A DNA stretch of 24,208 nucleotides from Hypsibius dujardini. Lineage: Eukaryota; Tardigrada; Eutardigrada; Parachela; Hypsibiidae. Positions 9,700-20,025 of the stretch are shown in pieces (position 1 is the first letter of the stretch; every line of letters starts with the position of its first letter). A program made the position numbers and the translations under genes. Under the pieces are notes generated by a model. The model worked only from the letters and a program-made list of their open reading frames with translations. It ran no database searches and was not told where the DNA came from. The stretch is from NCBI GenBank assembly GCA_001579985.1, contig LRSR01005766.1, positions 1-24,208 on the forward strand, read 5' to 3'.

Positions 9700-11330
9700 T
9701 CCAGACGTCTTACGGCAAATATTCGCTTGATAAACGGTCCAATTCAAATCGAAAACAACCCCAAACCAAAATAATACATGCGTGGAGAAATTAAAGAAAC
9801 ACCAGGCGTGGAAAATGCTAAAGAAAGACCACGAAAAGCATTGGGAAATGAAGTATGGCGGGCCACTCGGCCAAACGTTTCTGAATCGGCGTGGTTGTCT
9901 GCACTCTGCACACTGTAGTGGCGCGCTGGCGCCGACGGAGGGCCGACGTCCGAATATGGAGGTTTTTGTACCTCGAGAGTGAGGAAAGAATGCGTTTTAC
10001 TTTATAAATCAGAAAAAGCATTCACGAAAACGTAATTGCCGTATGAGAAGATTATAGTAGAAATTAATATTTTTGTCACAAAAGTCGTTCAAAACTATTT
10101 TTACTTGCACTTACCACCAACTTATTAATTATCCATACCATCATATTGCGAACATCTAACCCCCGTTTCGGCATTTGTCCAGTACAGACGGCGATTCTGT
10201 TAATCGATTGCGATGACATAATTGAGATTGGGCGAGTTATAGTACAGGTCTATAAGAATTCCCAGTGGCTCATTATAGCACGAATATGTAGAGCCGTGCG
10301 GGATGGACAACCACACTCTGTGCAAGCACCGGAACAAAGCCCCTAAGCTACATAGTTAGGCCCGTGGCCGCCCTCACGCTGTTCCTCCAGCAGTGGAATA
10401 ATGGAATAAATTCCGTAGACCACATGTTTAAGACCTTTAATCTTGATTCCTGAGCTTGTTTCTTTGTTTTTGTGCCGTTTGCATCCTGGTGAAGTATTTC
10501 AACTATATTCTATATTTCTATTATATTCCTTTAGCGTAATTGTGCGTGCCAACCGTAATGATCTTTTCGTCCAAATGACAAATGGCACAAATATAAAGTT
10601 GCTGGTCTCTAGAGTTTGCCCAAGAATTTTATCGATTAATTACTTGTTTAAGCTTGTTGGCTGGTCGCTCCACAAACTGGGCTACAGCTCCTGGACTCAT
10701 GATGGACTTTTGTTAGCACTTTATATAAACATATAAGCGTCAGAAACACAACTATTACTATTACTAGTAACGCGCTCAACACTTCGTGGTAAAAAGCGCG
10801 ATTTTCCTAGGTATTTTTTGACATTTTGCCATGATTGCCTAGTTTGATAAAAAACATTTTGCAAGTGCACAAAAATATTTTCGCTATACCATGTATCGGA
10901 AATATAAAATAAAATGAATTTCATAATTAGAGGTTTCCAAATTCCGATTATCGAGGATGACATAAATCAATTAGTCCTATTACCGTGGAATATTAATGGC
11001 ACAAAAACTCAATTTTTGGCGTGTCCGTCCTGACTATATCCCATGTATACGTATACATTTGTTCACCACTTGTGGCCAATACAGTACCGATGCCAGTATC
11101 CTATCCTAGTATATATATTTCTGAAGTTCGTTCCTGTACTGCTTTAATCTTTAACTGCCGTTTTCGTTTCCAGTGACCTTTCTTTCTTTTTTTCTGTTGT
11201 GCCAAAGATGATAGTGGTGTGCCAATGCGGTTGTGAAAGTCCGGAAAATTATTTCACTATATTTATAAACAAATTAATGTACGAGTGCATGAGGCGCAAT
11301 TAGATGTGTCCTATCATGAAACTCGCAAAG
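9700..11330. other. Gene-poor spacer upstream of DPH6
   Basis: I see no conserved gene. Bases 9700-9990 include a GC-rich patch (about 9880-9970) just upstream of DPH6 that could be promoter sequence. A 66-codon Lys-rich open frame on + (9782-9982) crosses it, but its codons and ending give no family signal. Bases 10000-11300 are AT-rich with scattered short frames only. CACGTG occurs at 9652-9657 and again at 11521-11526. Confidence 0.35.
10222..10300 (+). repeat. Possible dispersed repeat copy (tRNA-like type, copy 1)
   Basis: The segment ttgagattgggcgagttat through about 10300 shares ordered words with 20490-20570: gagatt, gagttatagta, aattcc, and a terminal tag.ac. The shared words sit at similar spacing. 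The partner copy has recognisable A-box-like and B-box-like promoter sequences. This copy is the more degraded, and relatedness was judged by eye only. Confidence 0.25.
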
Positions 11331-11338
11331 TAGTATCG

Positions 11339-11460
11339 CCGGCAAGGGTGGAGTAGATATCGCCTGGCACTGCGGTTTGTAATTCAGCCAGTACACTCCA
11401 AGTCCATCTGTGTATACTGAAGCTTGCCCCATAACTGACTATACCGATAAAAGCACATTC
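11339..11460 (-). pseudogene. Orphan exon fragment paralogous to exon 1 of the receptor gene
   Basis: On the minus strand the frame reads WTWSVLAELQTAVPGDIYSTLA. It matches, residue for residue in many places, WTWTLLAEPQNAVLGDINVILA from exon 1 of the receptor gene at 18.4 kb, and the DNA is also similar around gatatcgcct.gcactgc. Before the match lies a hydrophobic strand (FIGIV), as in the receptor, but about 30 intervening residues are missing. After it the frame stops at a TGA, where the receptor exon continues. No signal peptide, donor or further exons were found. It is best explained as the relic of a tandem duplication on the same strand. Confidence 0.7.
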
Positions 11461-11650
11461 AAAACGAACAAATTATTCCCCATTTTTTAGCGTTACTGAT
11501 AACTAACTGAACGGGTTCTGCACGTGAGTTTAAGAAGGGAGCCTCAATGATTGAAAAACACTGCGAAACAGTAATATTGTCATGACTTTTAAGCCCCTCA
11601 AAAGCGATGCAATTATTCAAGCACAGTATGTGGATAAAATTGATTGAGGC

Positions 11651-11780
11651 ATATACAGTTATGGTGGAATTACTTCTTCAGCCCACACCCAAATCCATGC
11701 GCCCACACAAGTTAAGTCTACGAGTGAGCGCGCTGGAATGGGTTTGGGCTAAAGAAGTAACTCCGCCACAGCTGTATATT
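11651..11780. repeat. Foldback element with about 50-bp imperfect inverted arms
   Basis: The left arm (11651-11703) and right arm (11730-11780) are reverse complements at roughly four of five positions. The best block corresponds to ggaattacttcttcagccca against ggagttacttctttagccca. Most differences are transitions, and a 26-base spacer separates the arms. The structure would fold into a long hairpin and looks like an aged MITE. A short open frame through it is coincidental. It is unrelated in sequence to the foldback at 9.6 kb. Confidence 0.7.
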
Positions 11781-11859
11781 AACACGTTGGCTTATAAAAA
11801 GCACCAGCAGGGTCCTTCATGCCGCACGAAGCAATGTTGGTTCCGACCTTTACGTTGAA

Positions 11860-12369
11860 ACCATAAAATAGCCCGGGAGATAAAGGCATGCTTCTTGCGT
11901 ATTCTGAATATCTTGAATTATACCAACTAGAAATAATCAGACCACATCCAGTAGGCTGTCATTGATGTTATCATTGTTAGGTCTACCAACAAGAGGTTTA
12001 GTAGGTAACAAGTTTATAGGAATAGGTACAGAAGAAAACTGGAAGAAAGGAAAGAAGAAGTATATCTCCGCTAAAACTAATAAAACGTATGATTATATAG
12101 TAAAGTGTTAACTATAGAAATGGTAGTAAATAGCACATTCATCACAATTACATACAAGTAATTGGCTGTAGCAGCAGAATAGGGTTAATAAGGTAGATAG
12201 ACTTACTAACCAAGTCAGGTACTAGTGAGTTTTGTAGCTGTAATGATTGGATATAAAGACTTGTTGGGCGTGGCCCAACATTATATTGGATAATTCCTCT
12301 GATCAGTATCAATGCCACAATACCAGTACGAGTATGACAATGGAATAGTGTTACGGCTGGGTATTTATA

Positions 12370-12403
<34 letters not shown>

Positions 12404-12880
12404 AAATTAAAGTTGAGGGTATTTAGTCTTTGAAACGTTTATCCTGAAAAAAATGTGTGATTAGGATTAATAGTTACTCCAAGCGATTAGAGTGAAGGTC
12501 CTCAAATTTTAAGGCAAACGTGGTGTATGTCAACTCAGGCGTTTCTCTTAATGCAATGACGCAATTACAAAATCAGTAGAAGCCGAGACTCTGACGCCTC
12601 TATCTTTAAAATCTGAGGACTGGCACTGTAAATGAAACTCGCATCTCTTTATTCGCAACAAGCAAATGAACCGATTTGGTTATCGGAACATCGGTGCTAG
12701 GAGACCGGTCAGAACAACGGTGAAAATTGGGTGCTGTTACAAAATGCGACGAAAGGTGAAGAATCACAAAAAGTTAGGCCGATTTGGTGAGAAAATACTT
12801 AAAATGAGAACAAATTGATAAAAGAAACAAGACATCACAAAAACACATAGCAGTGTAGAAAGTAAACTACGAAATATAGA
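11860..12880. other. Gene-free AT-rich spacer with GTCT microsatellite and a palindrome
   Basis: I see no gene. A GTCT microsatellite lies at 12369-12402, interrupted once by gttt. A short perfect hairpin sequence (TGTTGGGC, 3-base loop, GCCCAACA) is at 12262-12280. No kinase-homology or cyclase motif of the receptor family was recognised on the minus strand here. Confidence 0.45.
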
Positions 12881-12884
12881 GATA

Positions 12885-13063
12885 CTATAAATGGGAGGGG
12901 GGGGGGAGTGGGCGAGGGAGACTGCCAAACGTTTTATGAAAAATGAGCTGCGGCCACGGCTGATATGCCGGCCGGTAGACGATCTCAAAAGGCGGCTTTA
13001 GGGTCACCAAGTGATACACATTCGAGTTCAGGTACAAAATGGTGAGAACATAGAGTTGACCAG
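12885..13063 (-). pseudogene. Possible kinase-homology exon remnant of the receptor gene
   Basis: The minus-strand frame contains LYLNSNVYHLVTLKPPFEI. Its rhythm resembles the first beta-strands of the kinase-homology domain of receptor guanylate cyclases, and it lies where the next exon of the receptor gene would be expected. I could not find an acceptor in the required phase 0, and no following exon was recognised. The frame runs into a C-run (G-run on +) and AT-rich DNA. It could be a broken exon or chance; confidence is low. Confidence 0.25.
12893..12918 (+). other. G-rich tract with quadruplex-forming pattern
   Basis: Four or more runs of three or more G, separated by 1-3 bases, lie on the + strand, including one run of ten. 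The pattern meets the usual G-quadruplex spacing rule. It falls where the receptor gene's recognisable sequence ends. Confidence 0.5.
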
Positions 13064-13455
13064 CTTTCACCAGGGTGCATTGTTAGCACACATCCGTGTC
13101 CCATTCTAAGTGCCGTCTTCGTGCCCTCTCTAGTAAGGGCCAAAGTACTGAAATGGTATGAACATTATTGGTGTCACGCAATTACTACGAAAGAACTTCC
13201 TAAATTAGCAGGTGGTGCGGTTGAGCTAATGATGTTCTGTGCAGTTATGTAGCTACGCCCCATGGTGGTGCTCAAGTGTCATAACCACACCTATAATTTT
13301 GATTTCGAGAAACTTCAATAACAAAACGGTTATGCGCAGAAGCCAATACGAACTGTTTCGGCGACTGACCTTTAGACTATTACAAATTCATTTAAATGGG
13401 CAGGTTACTGCCACTTCGTGCACTCTTTTAAATGATACAAAGTATGACGTCTCAC

Positions 13456-16400
13456 CTTGTATGGTTGCTTTTGGGCCCAGCGAGACAGCGACATAACAGA
13501 GTTGTACAGGAGGCTGCAGGATCTCCCTTGTTTCATACCCGTGTCCAGCGCCGTAACATCAATCTTCCACCAGTCTGACCCGAATATGAAGTAAGACCTA
13601 AATAAATTGGGTTGAATTGCAAATTTCGTTTGAACGCCGCACTTGAATTGGATTTTACTTGCGAAGCTCTAGCTACCTATAAATTTTGCGTAGACAGCCT
13701 AGCATCCCAGCCAAGGTCACCAAAACGGCTGCACAACCTCCAACCACTTGCGCGTTAAAGTGTTGATCTACAAATGTAAGTGATACGCTCACAAAATATA
13801 GCACTTTCATTTCTTTTATGGATAATGGCGGTGAACGGTCAATTAAAATTGTGACTCGACGTGCACAACCGATATTTTCTTTCGTTGTTTGAAGTTTATG
13901 TTCAGTCATCTGAGCTCGGATTAAATTTTTAAGTGTAAGTCTTCAGGCCTAGGGAATTTTTTGATTTTGTTTGGACCGCGTGTGAAGGCTAAATGCCCTT
14001 GGAGTTGTTTCCTGTTTGGATTTAGTACTGACTTATATCCGAAACCTTCAAACACATTACCGGAATGGCAAGCAGCTCCATCGAGTCCGCACAATGGTAA
14101 GTCCGGAGGGAGGAACTGCCTTCCGTGCCAAATAGGCCGTGAATGCATTCTTGCCCAGGAATAGGTTTCGAAGACCCCCGTTTCAGTTCCCCTGAGGAAT
14201 CCCTGGAATATTGAAGCTTTAGTTGGTGGTGGTCATCATCATTTTTCAGATGAAGAGCATTGCCGATGTCCTGGTCTACCTTTAGAAACTCTTCTTCCAT
14301 GTCGAATGACCCCAGTTGAACGGTGTGCAAGACAATACCGAAACTCCCCATCCTCCATATGCCGTCGACTCGCAGGTGCGGGTAGGTTCGATTCAGGATT
14401 GAATTGGCCAACAATTGTCCGTTATCTCCGACGGGGAGTTAACCGTGCCTCTCCACGGCTTCCATCACTGCCTGAAGTCCATTTATGATCATCCAAATAA
14501 TTATCAAGTTTTCCCTACGTAATTCTTAAAGGTCGCCTCTATCCCCGCTTTGGAGCTCAAACTTTTTTTCCCGCAACCTTATATCTTTCTTAACTAATAT
14601 GTAACGTAGAGGGACTAATACGGTAATGAAGTCCAGAAAACGTACTTATAGTTTTACGAAAATGATATTCTTCTCCTTTATATCGGTACAGTGTTGTGTG
14701 ATCGAGTGCACTTAATGCAAAGTTCAATCATATGCGGTTGCTACGCAGTAGAATGTTTATCATTAATGGAACCCTTTAATTCACTACAAGGTTGTCAGAA
14801 CGAATGACACGAACGAGGCGCAGCAAATCATTTCGATTAGGTCCTGCCCTTTTTATTAAATTACTGTTAAAATTAAATTAATTTTTTGACCTACTGATCC
14901 ATCAGCTTACAGTTTGTACAAATAGCTCCAAACGAAGCCAAAACTGTCCATCATATGGAGGTGAGCGAGGTATAATTTTGGGTTTTTCTTCTTACAATCT
15001 TTCTGATGGCTTACCCCAACACAACAGCTCACTCGCAAACTGCTTCCAAGAGCAAATGTGCGCGCTGGCAAATCAAACTACAGTAAAATCAAATCAGCAA
15101 ATCAGCAAATCAGACTACAGTACAGTACTTCCTGAGATTCGAACGACGTCACATGTCAGTTTCTACTTTACTGTCTCAAACTCCAAACTAGCAACGGTCG
15201 GCTTCGAGCTAACGGTTCGGACTCGAGCAGCCCAGCCGGTTGCTCTGGTCTCAGTCACCATATCGAACGGGAAAAGTAGACTTTCAGCGTCTTTTATGAA
15301 ACGCAATTCGTTTTGCCTAATTTTCCGAATCTAATATTTAACACAAAAACAAAAACTGAGCTGCAGAAGTCCTCAATTTCTTTTTTGCGCGCTGATTGCC
15401 TGGGCGGGTTCTTTCGGCTCTTCCATCGCAATGTTACAATGGCGGAAGCAGTTTTTAAACGTCGAGGGTGCTAGATTATTGTGGGCAGCAACAGTCCAAA
15501 CGCAGGCTCCCAATTTCACCGGCTTCCGCCGTTTGCAGTTGGTTAGCAGGCGAATGCTTCACCATTTCAATACGTTTGCAACAGTCAAAGTTTTGCAACG
15601 GCCGAAAAAAAACTTGCAACGGCTCCCCAATCACGTAATAGATACATAAATGTATACTCGGCAAGGGCTCAACCGATCCGGTCGGTGCGAGTCGTATACA
15701 TTTCACATTTCGAACTGAAATAAACTAAACGTTTCAATAGAAATGGGGTCACGTGACCGTTCGAAGCTCAGGACTTTTACTGTAGCAAGGAAGGATGATA
15801 AATCGACAAATGAAAAAAATCGTCCATGGCTAGTTGGCGATAGCACTCAGTGGAGTATAACGACGAACAGATATTTTGATTCTCACACCAAACAACCTTT
15901 CTCCAGATGGTTTTACTCGAACCAGCAATATGGTACAGTGCATTCTGAACCCTCAATGTAATCTACTTTATATCTGCTTTTGATGCAGTTTGTCTTTGTT
16001 TTGCTTTTTTTTAAGATCTCGCTGAAAATAATATTTATCTACTTATATATCTATCTCTGCCGCATACCGTACGTTTCAATTTGTTGTGGGGTGTATTTAT
16101 AGTAAAATACCAGTGTATCAAAATCAATCGCTAACATTCTGAAAATGACCAACAAATGTCGGTGACCGGAGGCCGCCGTTACACTTGTGAATGGATATGA
16201 CTAACTTTGTGCCTTGTCAAAGATGTAATGGATATTTTGTGTACAAAATTTGGGAGAGGTGGATTTGCCCCGCCCCGGACCCGTAATCGGCCAGATTAAT
16301 CGTTTAGAGGCTGCAACCCTGACTTACTATGCCGGCTATTTCCGTTGCTGCATGAGATGCGATCAAAGCGGTGACCCTCTGACAAGGGAAACGTAAAGAA

Positions 16401-18724
16401 ATGAACAGCTTGAGTCCATTTGAATATTCCAGAAACCGAGGAATTTTCGTACGAGTAGTGGTTGCATATGATCTTACCAGATCACTATTTAATGCCGTTT
16501 TATTGAACATGCTTTGATATCTGACTGCCCATTCCTGCACGAGACTGAGGAATGACGGCAACCCGTACAGCTCCTCATCCATTATCGACAACAACAACAC
16601 CGACCGATAAGCCATTTTCACTTTCTATCCGAAGAACATCGATTAACAATATTGTACATCCATAAAATGTGAGTTGCAGTACATCCTGCCAAGGATGAGT
16701 TACCTCGTCGTCTTCATCGTGTTGCTGCCACGTAAAGATTCCATAACGTGCAATGTTTAGCTGACATATAGCCAGGTAAACCTAAAATGATGCAAAGCTG
16801 TTATAGTCTCAGACTTTTACTCTTTTTAAGCAATAGTGCCCGCAAGATGCATTAATATTTTTATTAGTTGAAAATTGTTGAAAAAATGATATGCTTTATA
16901 TTCAGGGCCTCAAGATATGGATTGGAATACGGTTCTTTTTTGTTTTTAATTAATCTGAATTTGCTAGATCTTATCGAAGAATTGACGCATTATTCAAAGT
17001 GATTGACAAAAATTAACGCGAAAGTGATACAGAAGCTCCACAGTTTTGATTATTTGTTTTCTGGCGGCCTCTATTCATACACGTACATGGTCTCCGTGGG
17101 TCATCTCAGACTCGGCAGCTGCAATCTAAAAATGCAAACGTTAATCTGTAACGCAATCGATTCCGAATAAATTCCTTTTCAGCCTTTGCTAATATCGCTT
17201 TTGTTTCTTGGTACCTGTTTTTGTTTGCTTTTTGCGAAACGTTTGCGTGTGTGACATAACTCTCTCCTCCGAAGTGTGGCAATTGGCCTTGAACCAAATC
17301 GATTTTTCGAATAACTAACTCCCATTTACTTACCAAAAGGTTTCGCAACCCCGGCGGCTCTCCAAAATACAGGAAAACTTTAAACAAAATAAAAATAAGA
17401 GTGGATTGGGTTTTTTGGTAGATAACAGTGGTTCATATCTGTAGGATTTGTTTTCTACTGCAGGGATTCAGTAAGTATCGGCAAGTACCTCGGCTCTTCC
17501 GATTGAATTCCATGAGAATTCTACTAATCGATGACCCAGTCGAGAAAGGTGCAGTGGTGGCGGTAAATGTTACTCCACAACCGACCAATTTGTTAGTAAT
17601 TTGATTGAAAAAAAACTGGTGGTATGACGTTTTAACCTGACTATCTAGTCCAACAAAGACCGTCGTCCAATTGAGGACGTTCAGAAGGCTGCAGACAACA
17701 GCTCCGGACTGAGCGTACGGTGTTGTAGACAGAAAGGTTGGACATCGCTGACGATCTCGCATGAGCCGGTCCGAGCCTCCACTAGGAGAACGAAGGGAAG
17801 AGATACAATGAATGTAGTTCACATAAGTCCACTAAAACTGAGCTAAATAGTTTGCAAAAAAAGAAAATAAACTAGAAATTCTTGGTAGGACCTTGTAAGT
17901 TTAGTAAGTAAGTGGTTGGGAAGGCGGCAATCCTTTCTCTAAAAGCCTCAGTCAAAAAAGTTCGTAGGGGTGTTGATACTCAACGACCGATAACACTGAG
18001 CGAAACAGCCCCCCCCCCCGCAACGGGCAAGAATATTTGACCCGCGCTGGCGTTAAGTGATGTTCTTTAAAATGTCTTAATGTAATAATGTTTTTATGTC
18101 AAGTCACTCTAAACTTGATTAAATACCATTCTTTACTTAACACAAAGTGCACACCAGAAGCGGTGTGTCAGAATAATACCTAGTAATTAGCAAAACGTCG
18201 TAATTTCCAAGAAGATCGCTCATTGGCAAGGCTTCAAGGCAAGCTGTAAACGAACAGAGTAGAATAAGTAAAAGCCATAAAATAACCGCAAACAATATTG
18301 CGGAACATGCCTTTTATTCCACAACATCGAGAAGAATATATTCTTAAGTCATATTGCACGCACCAAGACCGACGATGATGTGAACCCAATTGGGATTCCG
18401 TCTTTGATTGTACCACTGAGCCAGAATGACGTTGATATCGCCTAGCACTGCATTTTGCGGTTCCGCAAGTAGAGTCCATGTCCAGTGGTGTTTAGGATAG
18501 AGATCCCGCAAACGTTGGACGGCACTGGCCACGGCTGTTTGTTGGAAGGTCATATCGGGTGGGAAACAACCGAAGAAACCAGTCAATATAAACTCAATAT
18601 GCAAGGTGGGCTTCACGGTCCCAATTGCAGTTAGTGTCGGGACTTGAGTGATAGTGCTAGCTGTAGCTTTACCCCATAGAGACCACAGCCATAATAGCGT
18701 ATAACAAACAGTATTTGGAAGCAT
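13456..18724 (-). CDS. Receptor guanylate cyclase-like protein, N-terminal part (possibly decaying)
   Basis: This is a type I membrane receptor of the ANF-receptor/guanylate-cyclase family. Phase-matched minus-strand exons are 18724-18364, 18243-18180, 17781-17489, 17377-17334, 17125-17087 (39 bp), 16781-16704 and 16624-16478. They join into 342 codons: a signal peptide (MLPNTVCYTLLWLW), then ligand-binding-fold blocks such as CPTFLSTTPYAQSG with LNWTTVFVGLD, APFSTGSSISRILMEFNRKS joined to RVFLYFGEPPGLR, and AYRSVLLLSIMDEELYGLP. After a roughly 1.95-kb gap with an unresolved junction come exons about 14524-14280, 14202-14061, 13767-13677 and 13597-13456. These carry the pre-membrane motif PPDLPLCGLDGAAC, one transmembrane helix (VVGGCAAVLVTLAGMLG) and the juxtamembrane SDWWKID. 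An in-frame TAA lies at 14439-14441, and no complete kinase-homology or cyclase domain follows. The family call is strong. Whether the gene is functional, truncated or pseudogenised is open. A clearance-type receptor without cyclase is an alternative. Confidence 0.8.
14439..14441 (-). other. In-frame stop codon inside a receptor ectodomain exon
   Basis: The same reading frame gives NGLQAVMEAVERHG before the TAA and LPVGDNGQLLANSILNRTY after it. Spacing between the helix and the NG-L-NRTY block is as expected for an ANF-receptor fold. No intron of realistic length can remove the stop while keeping both sides. It therefore looks like a nonsense mutation, an allele or a sequence error. If the upstream part of this exon is not really coding, the stop would simply be intronic. 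Confidence 0.5.
14525..16477 (-). other. Long intron or missing-exon gap of the receptor gene
   Basis: Exon 7 ends in phase 0 at 16478, but neither acceptor visible before the next recognised exon is in phase 0, so at least one exon is unidentified or lost here. The gap is far longer than the other introns (77-398 bp), consistent with inserted DNA. It contains a short tandem array (aaatcagc, three copies, 15091-15113) flanked by a direct repeat (aatcaaactacagta / aatcagactacagta). It also holds an A-box/B-box-like pair on the minus strand (15211-15199 and 15144-15134). Confidence 0.45.
15747..15758. promoter_or_regulatory. 12-bp perfect palindrome GGTCACGTGACC
   Basis: The sequence is its own reverse complement and contains the extended E-box GTCACGTGAC, the kind of site preferred by MiT/TFE, USF and related bHLH-zip factors. 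It sits in the long gap of the receptor gene. Function is inferred from the motif only. Confidence 0.3.
18009..18019 (+). repeat. C homopolymer in receptor intron 2
   Basis: Eleven consecutive C residues lie within the second intron of the receptor gene. This is a likely slippage and sequencing-error site, with no effect on the exon model. Confidence 0.6.
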
Positions 18725-19190
18725 TGTGTTGTGCTCATTACAATTTTGAATGAACTGTTACCAAAAAGTCCCACACAACGGAGATCTCAGTATTTGATTC
18801 TCATTTTGACATGTTAACAATTTGGCCAGTCATGGAATGGAAGTGATTCCAAAAAACGCAACAGTCATTCATTGAAATGATTAAGGTCGCCCCTCCTTTG
18901 AACGTATGTATATAGTAAAGTAATTTGTTATGGACACGTATGACATGCATGAGTGATTTGTGCTACAGCAGAAAATGCGAGGTTGGTTGAGTCGTTGCCG
19001 CAAAGAAGCCATAAAATATAAATCTGCATTAAGTGTTTGTCAGTTGTATGTTATAAATCTTACACTATGAAGCCAACGTTAAGTGCTTGCGCATCCACCC
19101 AGCGGTAAAAAGTCAATCAGACAAGTGATAATTTCTCTAATATTAAATCGATCAGAATATTTACTGCCATGGCAAAGGTTAGAATCGTGC
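18725..19190. other. Spacer upstream of the receptor gene
   Basis: This stretch precedes the receptor's start codon on the minus strand and should hold its promoter and 5' UTR. I see no clear TATA box or conserved motif, and no coding sequence. Confidence 0.3.
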
Positions 19191-19196
19191 ACTTAC

Positions 19197-19394
19197 AGGT
19201 ACAGTAGCACCAAGGTCGATAAAAAGTTAGACAAAAAAATCTTCGCAGTAATTTCTGGAATAGTTTGGGTTTATGTTCCTTATCGAAACTGTTACTGTTG
19301 GCCTCAATCCTGAATTTGCGGACACACTGTTTCGACAGAGAATCGCACGGAAAGTAGATCGGCTCGGCAACGACCAGGGAATATCCATATGTCC
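19197..19394 (-). CDS. Candidate exon of an unrecognised gene
   Basis: A minus-strand segment lies between a good acceptor (ttacag before 19394) and a consensus donor (GTAAGTGC after 19197). It is open for 66 codons in the frame starting GTYGYSLVVAEPIYF and is rich in Cys and aromatic residues (RPWCYCT near the end). I do not recognise a family, and no partner exon could be joined with confidence. It could be part of a minus-strand gene that includes the segment at 19.8-20.0 kb, or a chance open frame with chance splice sites. Confidence 0.25.
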
Positions 19395-19661
19395 CTGTAA
19401 CCCGAGTCAGATTTTTCTCCAAAATTTGCCGTTTAGACCACATGTACAAGAACGTACAAACCTTGAAGCAAAAAACTGCATTTTGCTAATTACTGTAAGG
19501 CCACAATTTTTTTCGGGCCCGGCCTCCTCTATTCGGAGACTTGATTGCCCAACAACCGAAACTACATAGTAGTAGTGCTGAGTTGAGTCTGCTCTTTCCT
19601 GGCTCAAAAAGGCGGAACGCCTATTGGCTGTGTGTGTCTAAGTGATTCAATGGTTGTGGAC

Positions 19662-19695
19662 TTCCCAGTGCTCAATGGAGGCATTGGACTGGGAA
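19662..19695. repeat. Compact hairpin within a tRNA-like segment
   Basis: TTCCCAGT (19662-19669) and ACTGGGAA (19688-19695) are perfect inverted repeats. Inside them CAATG and CATTG also pair, leaving a GAGG loop. The surrounding 19635-19705 has the look of a tRNA-Ser/Leu-derived sequence (gtctaagtgattcaatgg, then ggactt), followed by a second small stem (ggaat/attcc). No acceptor stem is evident, so it is not a functional tRNA gene. A tRNA pseudogene or SINE head is possible. Confidence 0.4.
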
Positions 19696-19749
19696 TTCTG
19701 ATTCCGTTTTAGTGGAAGCTTTTGCGCCAAACAGTCAAATGAAAGTCTC

Positions 19750-20025
19750 TTAGATTTGAGGATACATCCACAAGTCGTGCCGTTCAAAATACGCAGTACC
19801 GATGAAAAGTACAGAAGGACGCATAGGAATGATTACTTGACGCGAACAGTGACGAGCCCAGTGATAAGGAGAACTCTCGAGTTGAGTATGCGGAAAATAA
19901 GCAGACATTTTAGATGACGGTCCTACAGAAGAATCGATAACAAAATCGCTAAACACAGTGCAATCCTCTTTTGGGAAGGGAACTTTATCAAATTTTTGGC
20001 GTTCACGCGAATCGGAGCCATAATT
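19750..20025 (-). CDS. Unrecognised coding-like segment, probable 3' exon (91 codons and stop)
   Basis: The minus-strand frame is open from 20025 to a TAA at 19750. Codon choice is strongly pyrimidine-ending at third positions, unlike most chance frames nearby. It includes MSAYFPHTQLESSPYHWARH and FIGTAYFERHDLWMYPQ. No start codon is convincing at its upstream end, so it may be a terminal exon. A second frame over 20020-19925 starts with a good ATG and encodes a basic N-terminus followed by a hydrophobic stretch (IALCLAILLSILL), then hits a stop or a GTAGGA donor. I cannot tell which frame, if either, is used, and no homologue is recognised. Confidence 0.3.
   Translation of the reverse strand, partial: NYGSDSRERQKFDKVPFPKEDCTVFSDFVIDSSVGPSSKMSAYFPHTQLESSPYHWARHCSRQVIIPMRPSVLFIGTAYFERHDLWMYPQI

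Noticed and set aside
9782-9982. 66-codon Lys-rich + frame next to the DPH6 start
   Set aside because: No family similarity, and the GC-rich part overlaps the likely DPH6 promoter. A divergent gene is possible but unsupported.
17580-17642. Apparent 63-bp intron in the receptor exon (GTTAAA donor, TACTAAC branch-like word, AG end)
   Set aside because: Donor and acceptor phases do not match. Reading straight through gives a continuous sequence (VKTSYHQFFFNQITNKLV) of the right length for the ANF-receptor fold.
19635-19705. Functional tRNA-Ser/Leu gene
   Set aside because: A D-arm-like and hairpin sequence is present, but no 7-bp acceptor stem or consistent cloverleaf can be drawn.
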